Assembly: GCF_007830265.1 (NCBI RefSeq)
Contig: NZ_VLKE01000001.1
Span: 4,278,001 to 4,342,000, forward strand
DNA: 64,000 bases
DNA from: Micromonospora olivasterospora
GTDB taxonomy: Bacteria > Actinomycetota > Actinomycetes > Mycobacteriales > Micromonosporaceae
Direction: 5' to 3'
Shown: positions 11,003-20,486 of the stretch, one piece after another
Numbering within the stretch: position 1 is the stretch's first letter
How the letters are laid out: each line of letters opens with the position of its first letter
Position numbers and translations under genes: made by a program
The notes under the pieces: model-generated
Databases searched by the model: none
Seen by the model: the letters and a program-made list of their open reading frames with translations, nothing else
What the model was told of the DNA's origin: nothing

Positions 11003-11236
11003 TCAGCTCCGGGCCGCCGGCTGCCGGCCACCGCCCCGGACCACCAACTGCTCCAGCAGGGTCGCGGTGGCCTCCGCGACGGCGGCCACCGCCGCGTCGA
11101 ACGCCGCCGCGTTGTGCGGGGCGGGCGAGCGGAACCCGGAGATCTTCCGGACGTACTGCAGCGCGGCCGCCTCGATGTCGGCCTGGGTCACCTCGGGCGC
11201 GTACGGCTCACGCAGGGTCTTGATGCTTCGGCACAC
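11003..11236 (-). CDS. DUF2277 family protein
   Basis: A 77-residue protein of unknown function. It starts at GTG 11236 with [20 protein letters not shown] and contains the conserved core [27 protein letters not shown] site precedes the start. The open frame continues upstream to 11320 but the extension is not conserved in character. It is divergent from miaB, with only 52 bases between the two starts. Confidence 0.85.
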   Translation of the reverse strand: MCRSIKTLREPYAPEVTQADIEAAALQYVRKISGFRSPAPHNAAAFDAAVAAVAEATATLLEQLVVRGGGRQPAARS

Positions 11237-11288
11237 GGCTCCTCCTCGTTCGGTCGGACAGGCGGGGCCCGGATACGCTGTCCGGGTC

Positions 11289-12968
11289 ATGACTACCGCA
11301 GCGGCGGGCAGCCCGCGCACCTATCAGGTGCGCACCTACGGCTGCCAGATGAACGTGCACGACTCGGAGCGCATTTCCGGCCTGCTGGAGCAGGCGGGCT
11401 ACGTGCGCGCGGCCGAGGCCGACGACAGCCCCGACGTGGTGGTGTTCAACACCTGCGCGGTCCGGGAGAACGCCGACAACCGGCTCTACGGCAACCTCGG
11501 TCACCTGCGCCCCGTCAAGGACAGGCACCCGGGGATGCAGATCGCCGTCGGCGGCTGCCTCGCCCAGAAGGACCGCGGCGACATCGTCCGCAAGGCCCCC
11601 TGGGTGGACGTGGTGTTCGGCACGCACAACATCGGTTCGCTGCCGGTGCTGCTGGAGCGGGCGCGGCACAACGCCGCCGCCGAGGTGGAGATCCTCGAAT
11701 CCCTCGACGTGTTCCCCTCGACGCTGCCGACCCGCCGCGAGTCGACGTACGCCGGCTGGGTGTCGATCTCGGTGGGCTGCAACAACACCTGCACGTTCTG
11801 CATCGTGCCCGCTCTGCGGGGCAAGGAGAAGGACCGCCGCCCGGGCGACATCCTGTCCGAGGTGCGCGCCCTGGTCGACGAGGGCGTGCTGGAGGTGACC
11901 CTGCTCGGGCAGAACGTCAACTCCTACGGGGTCGAGTTCGGCGACCGGTACGCCTTCGGCAAGCTGCTGCGCGCCTGCGGGGACATCGACGGGCTGGAGC
12001 GGGTCCGGTTCACCAGCCCGCACCCGAAGGACTTCACCGACGACGTGATCGCCGCGATGGCCGAGACGCCCAACGTCTGCCACTCGCTGCACATGCCGCT
12101 GCAGTCCGGCTCCGACGACGTGCTGCGGGCGATGCGCCGGTCGTACCGGTCGGACAGGTACCTGGGGATCATCGAGAAGGTCCGGGCGGCGATGCCCGAC
12201 GCGGCGATCACCACCGACATCATCGTCGGGTTCCCCGGCGAGACGGAGGCGGACTTCCAGCGGACCCTCGACGTGGTGCGCGAGGCCCGGTTCGCCTCGG
12301 CCTTCACATTCCAATACTCCAAGCGCCCCGGCACCCCGGCGGCGACCATGCCGGACCAACTGCCCAAGCAGGTCGTGCAGGAGCGCTACGACCGGCTGAT
12401 CGCCACGGTGGAGGAGATCACCTGGGCGGAGAACAAGAAGCTGGTCGGCGAGACCGTCGAGGTGCTGGTCGCGGTCGGCGAGGGCCGCAAGGACGAGCGC
12501 ACGGGCCGGATGTCCGGCCGGGCCCGCGACGGCCGCCTCGTCCACTTCGCGACGGGCGCAGCCGGAGCGAACAGCCAGCGCGGTGCGACGGGCGCAGCCG
12601 GAGCGAACGGCGACCACGGTGCCACGGGCGCAGCCGGAGCGAACGGCGACCACGGTGCCACGGGCGCAGCCGGAGCGAACAGCCAGCGCGGCGCGACGGG
12701 CGCAGCCGGAGCGAACGGCGACCACGGCGCGACCGGGTCGTTGGCCGGGCGGATCCGCCCCGGCGACATCGTGCACACCACCATCACGTACGCGGCCCCG
12801 CACCACCTCAACGCCGACGGCGAGCCGCTGTCGCACCGGCGCACCCGGGCCGGCGACGCCGTCGAGGCGGGCCGCTCCCCGCGTACCCCGGGGGTGCTGC
12901 TCGGGCTGCCCGCGGTCGGCGCGCCGGCCGCGGCGCCCGCGTCGGCGACCGGCTGCGCCGCCCACTGA
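11289..12968 (+). CDS. miaB: tRNA-2-methylthio-N6-dimethylallyladenosine synthase
   Basis: MiaB is a radical-SAM enzyme that adds the 2-methylthio group to i6A37 of tRNA, acting after MiaA, whose gene is 2.4 kb downstream. The 559-residue protein has the N-terminal cluster cysteines ([22 protein letters not shown]) and the radical-SAM motif CNNTCTFC. The C-terminal TRAM domain ([17 protein letters not shown] ... [18 protein letters not shown]) is split by five 12-residue repeats (residues 421-480). The tail after the TRAM domain is Pro/Ala-rich. ATG 11289 follows family starts. Confidence 0.95.
   Translation: MTTAAAGSPRTYQVRTYGCQMNVHDSERISGLLEQAGYVRAAEADDSPDVVVFNTCAVRENADNRLYGNLGHLRPVKDRHPGMQIAVGGCLAQKDRGDIVRKAPWVDVVFGTHNIGSLPVLLERARHNAAAEVEILESLDVFPSTLPTRRESTYAGWVSISVGCNNTCTFCIVPALRGKEKDRRPGDILSEVRALVDEGVLEVTLLGQNVNSYGVEFGDRYAFGKLLRACGDIDGLERVRFTSPHPKDFTDDVIAAMAETPNVCHSLHMPLQSGSDDVLRAMRRSYRSDRYLGIIEKVRAAMPDAAITTDIIVGFPGETEADFQRTLDVVREARFASAFTFQYSKRPGTPAATMPDQLPKQVVQERYDRLIATVEEITWAENKKLVGETVEVLVAVGEGRKDERTGRMSGRARDGRLVHFATGAAGANSQRGATGAAGANGDHGATGAAGANGDHGATGAAGANSQRGATGAAGANGDHGATGSLAGRIRPGDIVHTTITYAAPHHLNADGEPLSHRRTRAGDAVEAGRSPRTPGVLLGLPAVGAPAAAPASATGCAAH
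12549..12728 (+). repeat. Five 36-bp tandem repeats inside miaB
   Basis: Five consecutive 36-base units begin at 12549, 12585, 12621, 12657 and 12693. Each encodes [12 protein letters not shown], with xxx being SQR (units 1 and 4) or GDH (units 2, 3 and 5). A partial sixth follows (ATGS). The Gly-Ala-Ala-Gly-Ala-Asn pattern resembles collagen-like flexible spacers. Being in frame and interrupting a TRAM-domain loop, it is probably an expanding minisatellite tolerated in a surface loop. Confidence 0.95.
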
Positions 12969-13053
12969 CGGCGGCGGGTCCCGGGCCGGCCAGGCCGGCG
13001 GGGCGGCCTGCTCCGGCGGGTGTGGAGCTGATGGCGGGGACCAGAGCGCGCTC

Positions 13054-13103
13054 CACGACGCCGGAAGGCCCGGTCCCGCGGGACCGGGCCTTCCGGCGTC
13101 GTG
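13054..13103. terminator. Bidirectional terminator between miaB and DUF349 gene
   Basis: A perfect stem of more than 20 bp (ACGCCGGAAGGCCCGGTCCC with its exact complement) and a very short loop lies between two convergent genes. Confidence 0.85.
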
Positions 13104-13116
13104 CGTGGGCGTCGGC

Positions 13117-14325
13117 TCAGCCGGCCTGCTCGGCGAGCTGGAGGAACTGCCGCTTCGAGGACAGCGCCTGCTCGGCCTCCTTGATCCGCCGGGCGTCACC
13201 GGCGGCCTGGGCCCGGGCCAGCCGCTCCTCGGCCTCGGCGACCTGCGCGCGCATCTGCGCGAGCAGCGGGTTGTCCTCCTTGGTGGTTCGCCGCCACGCC
13301 GAGTCCATCACCTCGCGGACCCGCTCGTCGACCACCCGCAGCCGCCGCTCCAGGCCGGCCGCGGTCTCCCGCGGCACCCGGCCCGCCTCGTGCCACTGCG
13401 CCTGGATCTCCCGCAGCTTGGCCTGGGCGCCCTTGGGGTCGGCGTCGACGTCCAGCGTCTCCGCCTCGGCCAGCAGCGCCTGCTTGCGCTCCAGGTTGGC
13501 CCGCTGCTCGTTGTCGCGGGCCGAGAAGACCTCGCTGCGCTGGGTGAAGAAGTGGTCCTGGGCCGCCCGGAAACGCTCCCAGAGCCGCTGCTCGGCCTCC
13601 TTGGAGGCGCGCGGGGCGGCCTTCCACTGGGTCATCAGCTCCTTGAGCTGGTTGGCGGTGGCCGCCCAGTCCGTGGAGTCCTTCAGTTTCTCGGCCTCGG
13701 TGACCAGCTCCTCCTTGACCTGCTGCGCCTGCTTGCGCTGCGCGTCAAGGGAGGCGAAGTGGGCGCCCCGGCGGCGGGTGAAGCCGTCCCGCGCGGCGGC
13801 GAACCGCTTCCACAGCTCGCCGTCGGTCTTCTTGTCGACCCCGCGGATCGTCTTCCACTCGTCGAGGATCTCCTTCAGCCGGTCCCCGGCGGTCTTCCAG
13901 CCGGTCGACTCGGCGGCCAGCTTCTCGGCCTCCTCGACGAGGGACGTCTTGCGGGCCAGCGCCTCGCTCCGTGCGGCATCCCGGGCGGCGCGGGCCTCCC
14001 CGGCCTTCTCCTCGGCGACCGCGGCCAGCTTGTCCAGCCGTGCGGCCAGGGCGTCGATGTCCCCGACGACGTGGGCCTCGGCCAGCGAGGCACGGATCCG
14101 GCGGACCGTGCTCAAGGAACCGCCGGCGTCCGCCGCGCCCGAGTTGAGCCGTGCCTCGGTCAGGTCAACCTCGGTGACCAGGTCCGCGAAGCGCCGGGCG
14201 AAGTGCGCCAGGCCCTCCTCCGGCGACCCCGCCTGCCAGGAACCGACCACCCGCTCGCCCTCGGCGGTCTTGACGTACACGGTGCCGTCCGCGTCCACCC
14301 GTCCGAAGGCCGTCCAGTCGCTCAT
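13117..14325 (-). CDS. DUF349 domain-containing coiled-coil protein
   Basis: A 402-residue, highly charged, mostly helical protein with three DUF349 repeats of about 75 residues each (for example GDRLKEILDEWKTIRGVDKK, then LWKRFAAARDGFTRRR; NQLKELMTQWKAAPRASKEA). The N-terminus MSDWTAFGRVDADGTVYVKT is a conserved beta-rich segment of the actinobacterial version. Function is unknown; coiled-coil scaffolding is the most that can be inferred. A possible promoter lies in the 200-base gap shared with the divergent LigB-like gene. Confidence 0.88.
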   Translation of the reverse strand: MSDWTAFGRVDADGTVYVKTAEGERVVGSWQAGSPEEGLAHFARRFADLVTEVDLTEARLNSGAADAGGSLSTVRRIRASLAEAHVVGDIDALAARLDKLAAVAEEKAGEARAARDAARSEALARKTSLVEEAEKLAAESTGWKTAGDRLKEILDEWKTIRGVDKKTDGELWKRFAAARDGFTRRRGAHFASLDAQRKQAQQVKEELVTEAEKLKDSTDWAATANQLKELMTQWKAAPRASKEAEQRLWERFRAAQDHFFTQRSEVFSARDNEQRANLERKQALLAEAETLDVDADPKGAQAKLREIQAQWHEAGRVPRETAAGLERRLRVVDERVREVMDSAWRRTTKEDNPLLAQMRAQVAEAEERLARAQAAGDARRIKEAEQALSSKRQFLQLAEQAG

Positions 14326-14527
14326 GTGCCCATCCTCGTTCTCCCGGCGTCGACGGGACAGCCCCCTCGATCGCCGCCACGGCGCAGCAAGTTACTCCCG
14401 GCATTGTCACAGGTCCGACCCGGTCCGCGTCGAGCGCCTGTCGTCGACCGTGACCATACGGTGTCCTAGGGCCCGGACGGTCGGATCGGAGCGGGGACGC
14501 ACCGGCGGATACGACTACGGTGGACCC

Positions 14528-15256
14528 GTGCCTCTGGTTGCCGCCGCCGTCTGCCCCCACCCACCCCTGATCGTGCCCGAGTTGGCCGGCGCCGCCGCCG
14601 CTGAGCTGGACGAACTCCGCGCCGCCTGCGACGCCGCGATCGCCCGCCTCCACGCCTCCGGCGCCCGCCGCATCGTGGTGGTCGGCACGGGTGAGCGGAC
14701 GGCCGACCTTGATTTGCCGTACCGGGGCACCTTCGCGCCGTGGGGACTGCCCCTGGAGGTTCGGCTCGGGCGGCACCCCGACGACGTCGTCGGCACGGAT
14801 GAACTACCGCTCAGCCTGCTCGTGGGAGCCTGGCTTCTGCGGCGGGTGCGCCCGGGGGCGCCGCTCGGCTGGCGGATGGTCTCGGTCGCGCCCGACGAGT
14901 CGGCTGCGCGGTGTGCCGCCGGCGGAGCCAGGATGGGGCCGGCGAACCAGCCGTGGGCGCTGCTGGCGATGGGGGACGGGTCGGCCTGCCGGGGCCGGCA
15001 GGCGCCCGGCTACGACGATCCGCGCGCGCCCGCGTACGACGACGGGGTGGCCCGGGCCCTGGCCGACGCGGACGCCGAGGCCCTGCTCGGCCTGGACCCG
15101 GCCCTGTCGGCGGAGCTGAGGGTCGCCGGGCGGGCGCCCTGGCAGGTGCTGGCCGGCGCGGTCCGGGCGGCGGGCGGCGACTGGCGCGGCGACCTCGGCT
15201 ACCACGCGGCTCCCTACGGCGTGTCCTACTTCGTCGCCAACTGGGACCGGTTGTGA
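14528..15256 (+). CDS. Class III extradiol dioxygenase subunit B-like (LigB/MEMO-like) protein
   Basis: A 242-residue protein that starts at GTG 14528 with MPLVAAAVCPHPPLIVPELA. The CPHPPLI(V/I)PE motif is typical of the LigB-like family commonly found next to miaA in actinobacteria. The family's enzymatic role in this context is unknown. Two further segments are recognisable: RRIVVVGTGE and LGYHAAPYGVSYFVANW. Its stop codon overlaps the first unit of the tandem repeat that leads to miaA, so the genes are probably co-transcribed. Confidence 0.8.
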   Translation: MPLVAAAVCPHPPLIVPELAGAAAAELDELRAACDAAIARLHASGARRIVVVGTGERTADLDLPYRGTFAPWGLPLEVRLGRHPDDVVGTDELPLSLLVGAWLLRRVRPGAPLGWRMVSVAPDESAARCAAGGARMGPANQPWALLAMGDGSACRGRQAPGYDDPRAPAYDDGVARALADADAEALLGLDPALSAELRVAGRAPWQVLAGAVRAAGGDWRGDLGYHAAPYGVSYFVANWDRL

Positions 15257-15363
15257 GCGCGAGGAGTGAGCTTGCGAGCCCCGCGGTCGCGAACGAAGGG
15301 CGGGCTCTGTGAGCGCGAGGAGTGAGCTTGCGAGCCCCGCGGTCGCGAACGAAGGTGGGGCTC
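15252..15363 (+). repeat. 56-bp tandem repeat forming coupled mini-ORFs before miaA
   Basis: Two 56-base copies (from 15252 and 15308) differ at a few positions near their ends. Each contains a 19-codon ORF starting GTGAGC and reading MSARSELASPAVANEG plus a three-residue end. The LigB-like gene's TGA overlaps the first GTG (GTGA), the first mini-ORF's TGA overlaps the second GTG, and the second mini-ORF's TGA (15366-15368) overlaps the miaA GTG at 15365. Similar sequence is, to my knowledge, dispersed in Micromonospora genomes. Confidence 0.85.
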
Positions 15364-15364
15364 T

Positions 15365-16276
15365 GTGACGGGCACGGTCGTGGCGGTGGTCGGGCCGACC
15401 GCCGCCGGCAAGTCCGCGCTGAGCGTGGCGCTCGCCCACGCCCTCGGCGGGGAGGTGGTCAACGCCGACTCGATGCAGCTCTACCGGGGGATGGACATCG
15501 GCACCGCGAAGCTCACCCCGGCCGAGCGGCAGGGGGTGCCGCACCACCTGCTGGACATCTGGGAGGTCAGCGAACCGGCCAGCGTCGCCGAGTACCAGCG
15601 GCTGGCCCGGGCGGCGGTCGACGACATCCTCGCCCGGGGGAAGGTGCCGCTGCTGGTCGGCGGCTCCGGGCTGTACGTGCGGGCGGTGCTGGAGCGGTTC
15701 GAGTTCCCCGGCACCGACCCGGAGCTGCGTCAACGGCTCGAACGGGAGCTGGCGGAGGTGGGCCCGGCCCCGCTGTACGCGCGGCTGCGGGAGGCGGACC
15801 CGGCGGCGGCGGCCGGCATCCTGCCCGGCAACGGCCGGCGGATCGTGCGGGCGCTGGAGGTGATCGAGCTGACCGGTGCCCCGTTCACCGCGTCGCTGCC
15901 CGAGCCGACCCCGTACTACCCGTCGGTGCAGCTCGGGGTGGACCTGGACGCCGCGCTGCTGGACGAGCGGGTCGCGCTGCGGGTGGACCGGATGTGGGCC
16001 GACGGCCTGGTCGCCGAGACCCGGGACCTCGTCGGCCGGGGCCTGCCCGAGGGCCGGACGGCCAGCCGGGCGCTCGGCTACCAGCAGGTGCTGCGCTTCC
16101 TGGCCGGCGAGCTTACCGAGGCCGAGGCGCACGACGAGACCGTACGGGCGACCCGGCGCTTCGTGCGCCGGCAGCGCTCCTGGTTCCGCCGCGACCCGCG
16201 GATCCACTGGCTGGACTCGGCCGAGCCGGGATTTGTCGAGGCCGCCCTGCACCTGGTCACCGTGGGTGCGGAATGA
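15365..16276 (+). CDS. miaA: tRNA dimethylallyltransferase
   Basis: MiaA transfers a dimethylallyl group to A37 of tRNAs reading UNN codons, making the substrate of MiaB. The 303-residue protein has the P-loop GPTAAGKSALS, the NADSMQLYRGMDIGTAKLT segment with the catalytic Asp, VGGSGLYVRAV and the RALEVIELTG helix. The GTG start lies at the end of a tandem repeat and overlaps the TGA of a mini-ORF, so translation may depend on coupling. dapF follows after 7 bases. Confidence 0.95.
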   Translation: MTGTVVAVVGPTAAGKSALSVALAHALGGEVVNADSMQLYRGMDIGTAKLTPAERQGVPHHLLDIWEVSEPASVAEYQRLARAAVDDILARGKVPLLVGGSGLYVRAVLERFEFPGTDPELRQRLERELAEVGPAPLYARLREADPAAAAGILPGNGRRIVRALEVIELTGAPFTASLPEPTPYYPSVQLGVDLDAALLDERVALRVDRMWADGLVAETRDLVGRGLPEGRTASRALGYQQVLRFLAGELTEAEAHDETVRATRRFVRRQRSWFRRDPRIHWLDSAEPGFVEAALHLVTVGAE

Positions 16277-16283
16277 TGGGGGC

Positions 16284-17132
16284 GTGGAGTTCACCAAGGG
16301 CCACGGCACCGGCAACGACTTCGTCCTCCTGCCCGACCCGGACGGCACGCTCGACCTGACCCCCGGCCTGGTGGCCGCGCTCTGCGACCGGCGGCGCGGC
16401 CTGGGTGGGGACGGCGTGCTGCGGGTGGTGCGGGCCGCGAAGCACCCCGAGGGCGCCGGGCAGGCCGGCGACGCCGAGTGGTTCATGGACTACTGGAACT
16501 CCGACGGCTCGTTCGCCGAGATGTGCGGCAACGGCGCCCGGGTCTTCGTCCGCTACCTGGTGGCGACCGGCCTGGCGGCGCCCGTCGGCGGGCTGCTGAC
16601 CGTGGCCACCCGGGCCGGCGTCGTGCGGGCGCGGGTCGAGGGGGAGGCCATCGCCGTCGAGATGCGCCGCCCCCGGCTGTACGGCACGGCGACCGCCACC
16701 CTGGGCGGGCTGACCCTGCCCGGCACCGCGGTGGACGTCGGCAACCCGCATCTGGTCTGCGCGCTGCCGGCGGGGCTGGAGTTGCCGTCGCTGGACCTCA
16801 CCCGGGCCCCCGACGTCGATCCGGCGGCCTTCCCGAACGGGGTGAACGTCGAGTTCACGGCCCCCGGTGCCCCGGTGGACGGCGCGGACGGGCACGAGCT
16901 CATGCGGGTGTACGAGCGGGGCTCCGCCGAGACCCTGTCCTGCGGCACGGGCGCGTGCGCGGTGGGCGCGGTGGCGCTGCGCGACGCCGGCCTCGACACG
17001 GGCACGGTGGCGGTCGACGTTCCCGGCGGCCGGCTCACGGTCACCGTGACGCCCGACACCTGCTGGCTGTCGGGCCCGGCGATCCTGCTGGCCACCGGCC
17101 AGGTGGACCCGGCCGCCCTCCCCCCGGCGTAA
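16284..17132 (+). CDS. dapF: Diaminopimelate epimerase
   Basis: DapF interconverts LL- and meso-diaminopimelate for lysine and peptidoglycan synthesis. The 282-residue protein shows both active-site cysteines, in FAEMCGNGARVFVRY and ETLSCGTGACAV, and the GNPHLVC segment. The GTG at 16284 begins MEFTKGHGTGNDFVLL, the family N-terminus. It is the last gene of the miaA-dapF unit and ends before palindromic element A. Confidence 0.96.
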   Translation: MEFTKGHGTGNDFVLLPDPDGTLDLTPGLVAALCDRRRGLGGDGVLRVVRAAKHPEGAGQAGDAEWFMDYWNSDGSFAEMCGNGARVFVRYLVATGLAAPVGGLLTVATRAGVVRARVEGEAIAVEMRRPRLYGTATATLGGLTLPGTAVDVGNPHLVCALPAGLELPSLDLTRAPDVDPAAFPNGVNVEFTAPGAPVDGADGHELMRVYERGSAETLSCGTGACAVGAVALRDAGLDTGTVAVDVPGGRLTVTVTPDTCWLSGPAILLATGQVDPAALPPA

Positions 17133-17181
17133 CCGCCCCCCCGGCCCCGCCCCGCCCGGCCCGCGCTCACTCGCCCGCCCC

Positions 17182-17254
17182 CGCCCCGTTGATCAAGAGG
17201 TTTGCGTCGAAATGCGGGCCCCGGATGACGCAAGCCTCTTGATCAACGGGGCGG
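17182..17254. repeat. Dispersed palindromic element, copy A
   Basis: CGTTGATCAAGAGGTTTGCGTC and GACGCAAGCCTCTTGATCAACG form long arms extended by CCGCCC/GGGCGG. It lies between the convergent 3' ends of dapF and the malic enzyme gene. It belongs to a five-member family in this window (copies at 17182, 27289, 28371, 46130 and 57987). Confidence 0.9.
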
Positions 17255-17294
17255 GGCGGGCCGCGGCGCGCGGCCGGCCGGAGCGCAGGCGGCG

Positions 17295-18767
17295 TCAGGG
17301 GGTGGCCGACGCCTCGGCGGCGATCTCCGGGAGGTCCGCCGGGCCCGGGTCCGCGGCCGGAGGCGGGGTGGCGCCCGGGTTCTGGGCGGCGGCGCGGACG
17401 GCCGCGGCGACCGCCGGGGCGACCCGGGAGTCGAAGACGCTCGGGACGATGACCGTCGGGTTGATCTTGTCCTCGCCGACCACGTCCGCGATGGCCCGCG
17501 CGGCGGCGATCGCCATCTCCTCGGTGAACTCCTCGGCGTGCGCGTCCAGCATGCCGCGGAAGACGCCCGGGAAGGCGAGCACGTTGTTGATCTGGTTCGG
17601 CTGGTCCGAGCGGCCCGTGGCGACCACCGCGGCGTGCTTGCGGGCCTCCCGCGGGTCGACCTCCGGGTCCGGGTTGGCCAGCGCGAAGACGATCGAGTCC
17701 TTGGCCATCGTGGCGATGTCCTCGCCGGTGAGCAGGTTCGGCGCGCTCACGCCGATGAACACGTCCGCGTTCCGGACCGCCCCGGGCAGGTCCCCGGAGT
17801 AGTTCTCCTTGTTGGTGTTCTCCGCCAGCCACTGCCAGGCCGGGTTCAGGTCGGTCATCCCGCGTTGCAGGGCGCCCCGCCGGTCGTACGCGATGATGTC
17901 GCCCACGCCCTGGCGCAGCAGCAGCTTCATGATCGCGGTGCCCGCCGCGCCGGCCCCGGAGACGACCACCCGGACGTCCGCGAGCCGCTTACCCACGACG
18001 CGCAGCGCGTTGGTCAGCGCGGCCAGCACGCAGATCGCCGTCCCGTGCTGGTCGTCGTGGAACACCGGGATGTCCAGCGCCTCGCGCAGCCGGGCCTCGA
18101 TCTCGAAGCAGCGCGGCGCGGCGATGTCCTCCAGGTTGATCCCGCCGTACGCGGGCGCGATCGCCTTGACGATCGCCACGATCTCGTCGGTGTCCTGGGT
18201 GTCGAGCACCACCGGCCAGGCGTCCACCCCGCCGAAGCGCTTGAACAGGGCCGCCTTGCCCTCCATCACCGGCAGCGACGCGGCCGGCCCGAGGTTGCCC
18301 AGGCCCAGCACGGCCGAGCCGTCGCTGACCACCGCGACCGTGTTGCGCTTGATGGTGAGCCGGCGGGCGTCGGCCGGGTTCTCGGCGATCGCCTGGCACA
18401 CCCGGGCGACCCCCGGGGTGTACGCGCGGGACAGCTCGTCACGGGTGCGCAGCGCCACCTTCGAGCTGACCTCGATCTTGCCGCCGAGGTGCAGCAGGAA
18501 CGTCCGGTCCGAGACCTTGCGGACGTCCACGCCGTCGAGCGCGGTCAGCGCCTCGACCACCTGGTCGGCGTGGTTGGCGTCGGCCGTGTCGCAGGTGAGG
18601 TCGACCAGCACGTGCGTCGGGTCGGAGTCGACGACGTCCAGCGCGGTGACGATCGCCCCGGCCTCGCCCACGGACGTGGTCAGTCGGCCGATCGAGGACG
18701 CGTCGGCGGGTACGGCGATCCGGATGGTGATCGAGAATCCCGCACTTGGAAGTCGGGTGATGGCCAC
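17295..18767 (-). CDS. NAD(P)-dependent malic enzyme with N-terminal ACT domain
   Basis: Oxidatively decarboxylates malate to pyruvate. The 490-residue protein begins with an ACT-type regulatory domain (MAITRLPSAGFSITIRIAVP, about residues 1-85). The catalytic part follows, with SRAYTPGVARVCQAI, IPVFHDDQHGTAICVLAAL, the dinucleotide-binding GAGAAGTAIMKLL and ALANPDPEVDP. GTG 18767 was chosen because GGAGGG lies 7 bases upstream; an in-frame ATG exists 42 bases earlier. NAD versus NADP preference cannot be decided here. It is divergent from hflX. Confidence 0.92.
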   Translation of the reverse strand: MAITRLPSAGFSITIRIAVPADASSIGRLTTSVGEAGAIVTALDVVDSDPTHVLVDLTCDTADANHADQVVEALTALDGVDVRKVSDRTFLLHLGGKIEVSSKVALRTRDELSRAYTPGVARVCQAIAENPADARRLTIKRNTVAVVSDGSAVLGLGNLGPAASLPVMEGKAALFKRFGGVDAWPVVLDTQDTDEIVAIVKAIAPAYGGINLEDIAAPRCFEIEARLREALDIPVFHDDQHGTAICVLAALTNALRVVGKRLADVRVVVSGAGAAGTAIMKLLLRQGVGDIIAYDRRGALQRGMTDLNPAWQWLAENTNKENYSGDLPGAVRNADVFIGVSAPNLLTGEDIATMAKDSIVFALANPDPEVDPREARKHAAVVATGRSDQPNQINNVLAFPGVFRGMLDAHAEEFTEEMAIAAARAIADVVGEDKINPTVIVPSVFDSRVAPAVAAAVRAAAQNPGATPPPAADPGPADLPEIAAEASATP

Positions 18768-18974
18768 TGGAGATCCCTCCGTCGACGCTGGGCGGCCGGT
18801 CGTCATGTCGCCCGCATTTGTACCCGCTCTCCGAGGTCGAGTCGCATTCGCCCCCACTTCTGGTGGCCTAGATGACGGGCATATAGCAGGTGCGTCCGGC
18901 GTTGGCACATGTCAGGATTGCTGATACGCGCCGGAAAGACCCCGGTGCGGGACGTAACGGACAGGAGACGCAGC

Positions 18975-20423
18975 TTGCGAGACCAGGAGACCTACGTTCA
19001 CCTCGAGGACGACGAGCTCGACGCCACCACCGGCGAGTACGAGCTGTCGGAGCGGCAGGCGTTGCGGCGGGTCCCCGGCCTCTCCACCGAGCTGACGGAC
19101 ATCACCGAGGTCGAGTACCGCCAGCTCCGGCTGGAGCGGGTCGTCCTCGTCGGCGTCTGGACCGAGGGCACCCAGGCCGACGCCGACAACTCCCTCACGG
19201 AGCTGGCGGCGCTGGCCGAGACGGCCGGCTCGCAGGTGCTCGAGGGGCTGATCCAGCGCCGCAACCGCCCCGACCCGGCCACGTACATCGGCCGGGGCAA
19301 GGTCGACGACCTGGGCGCGGTGGTGCTCGCCACCGGGGCCGACACCGTGATCTGCGACGGCGAGTTGTCGCCGTCCCAGCTGCGCAACCTGGAGCAGCGC
19401 ACCAGGGTCAAGGTGGTCGACCGCACCGCCCTGATCCTCGACATCTTCGCCCAGCACGCCAAGAGCAAGGAGGGCAAGGCGCAGGTCGAGCTGGCGCAGC
19501 TCGAATACCTGCTGCCCCGGCTGCGCGGTTGGGGTGAGACGCTGTCCCGGCAGACGGGTGGTTCCGGCCGTGGCGGCGGCGCCGGCGGCGGCGTGGGCCT
19601 GCGCGGTCCCGGTGAGACCAAGCTGGAGACCGACCGGCGCCGGATCCGGCACCGGATCGCGCGGCTGCGCCGCGAGATCAAGGCCATGACGACGGTACGG
19701 CAGACGAAGCGCGCCCGCCGTTCCCGCAACGCCGTCCCGGCGGTGGCCATCGCCGGGTACACCAACGCCGGCAAGTCCAGCCTGCTCAACCGGCTGACCG
19801 GGGCCGGGGTGCTGGTGGAGAACGCCCTGTTCGCCACCCTCGATCCGACCACCCGTCGGGCCACCGCCGCCGACGGTCGGGTCTACACGCTCTCCGACAC
19901 CGTCGGGTTCGTCCGGCACCTGCCGCACCAGATCGTCGAGGCGTTCCGCTCGACGCTGGAGGAGGTCGCCGACTCCGACCTGGTGGTGCATGTCGTCGAC
20001 GGCACCCACCCCGACCCTGAGGAGCAGGTCCGCGCGGTGCGCGAGGTGCTGGCCGAGGTCGGCGCGGACCGGCTGCCCGAGTTGTTGGTGATCAACAAGA
20101 CCGACGCCGCCGACGAGGAGACGCTGCTGCGGCTCAAGCGGCTCTGGCCGGACGCCGTGTTCGCCTCGGCCCACTCCGGCCAGGGGATCGACGAGGTGCG
20201 GGCGGCCATCGAGCAGCGGCTGCCCAGCCCGGCGGTGGAGGTCCGCGCGGTGCTGCCGTACGACCGGGGTGACCTGGTCGCCCGGGTGCACCGGCAGGGC
20301 GAGGTGCTCAGCACCGCCCACCTGCCGGAGGGGACGCTGCTGCACGTACGGGTGGGGGAGGCACTCGCCGCCGACCTGGCCCCGTACGTGGCCGACGAAC
20401 GCCTCGTCGCGCACGCCGGGTGA
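18975..20423 (+). CDS. hflX: GTPase HflX
   Basis: HflX is a ribosome-associated GTPase that splits or rescues stalled 70S ribosomes. The 482-residue protein has the N-terminal HflX domain (TYIGRGKVDDLGAVV, CDGELSPSQLRNLE), the glycine-rich linker RGPGETKLETDRR, and G motifs GYTNAGKSSL (G1), DTVGFVRHLP (G3) and NKTD (G4). TTG 18975 is preferred because AGGAGA lies 9 bases upstream and the product starts MRDQETYVHLEDDEL; an in-frame ATG at 18909 lacks a ribosome site. Confidence 0.93.
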   Translation: MRDQETYVHLEDDELDATTGEYELSERQALRRVPGLSTELTDITEVEYRQLRLERVVLVGVWTEGTQADADNSLTELAALAETAGSQVLEGLIQRRNRPDPATYIGRGKVDDLGAVVLATGADTVICDGELSPSQLRNLEQRTRVKVVDRTALILDIFAQHAKSKEGKAQVELAQLEYLLPRLRGWGETLSRQTGGSGRGGGAGGGVGLRGPGETKLETDRRRIRHRIARLRREIKAMTTVRQTKRARRSRNAVPAVAIAGYTNAGKSSLLNRLTGAGVLVENALFATLDPTTRRATAADGRVYTLSDTVGFVRHLPHQIVEAFRSTLEEVADSDLVVHVVDGTHPDPEEQVRAVREVLAEVGADRLPELLVINKTDAADEETLLRLKRLWPDAVFASAHSGQGIDEVRAAIEQRLPSPAVEVRAVLPYDRGDLVARVHRQGEVLSTAHLPEGTLLHVRVGEALAADLAPYVADERLVAHAG

Positions 20424-20486
20424 CGCGGCCGGGGATCGGCATCCCGGCGGAGCCTCGCATTCATCCAGGCATGCGACACTGACCCC

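Noticed and set aside
12549..12728. Regularly spaced repeats that could suggest a CRISPR array
   Set aside because: Units are contiguous without unique spacers, in frame within miaB, and no cas genes are present.
10448..15256. A 1602-codon plus-strand open frame
   Set aside because: It is stop-free read-through across the frames of several genes in high-GC DNA. Only its last 242 codons (from GTG 14528) encode a recognisable protein.
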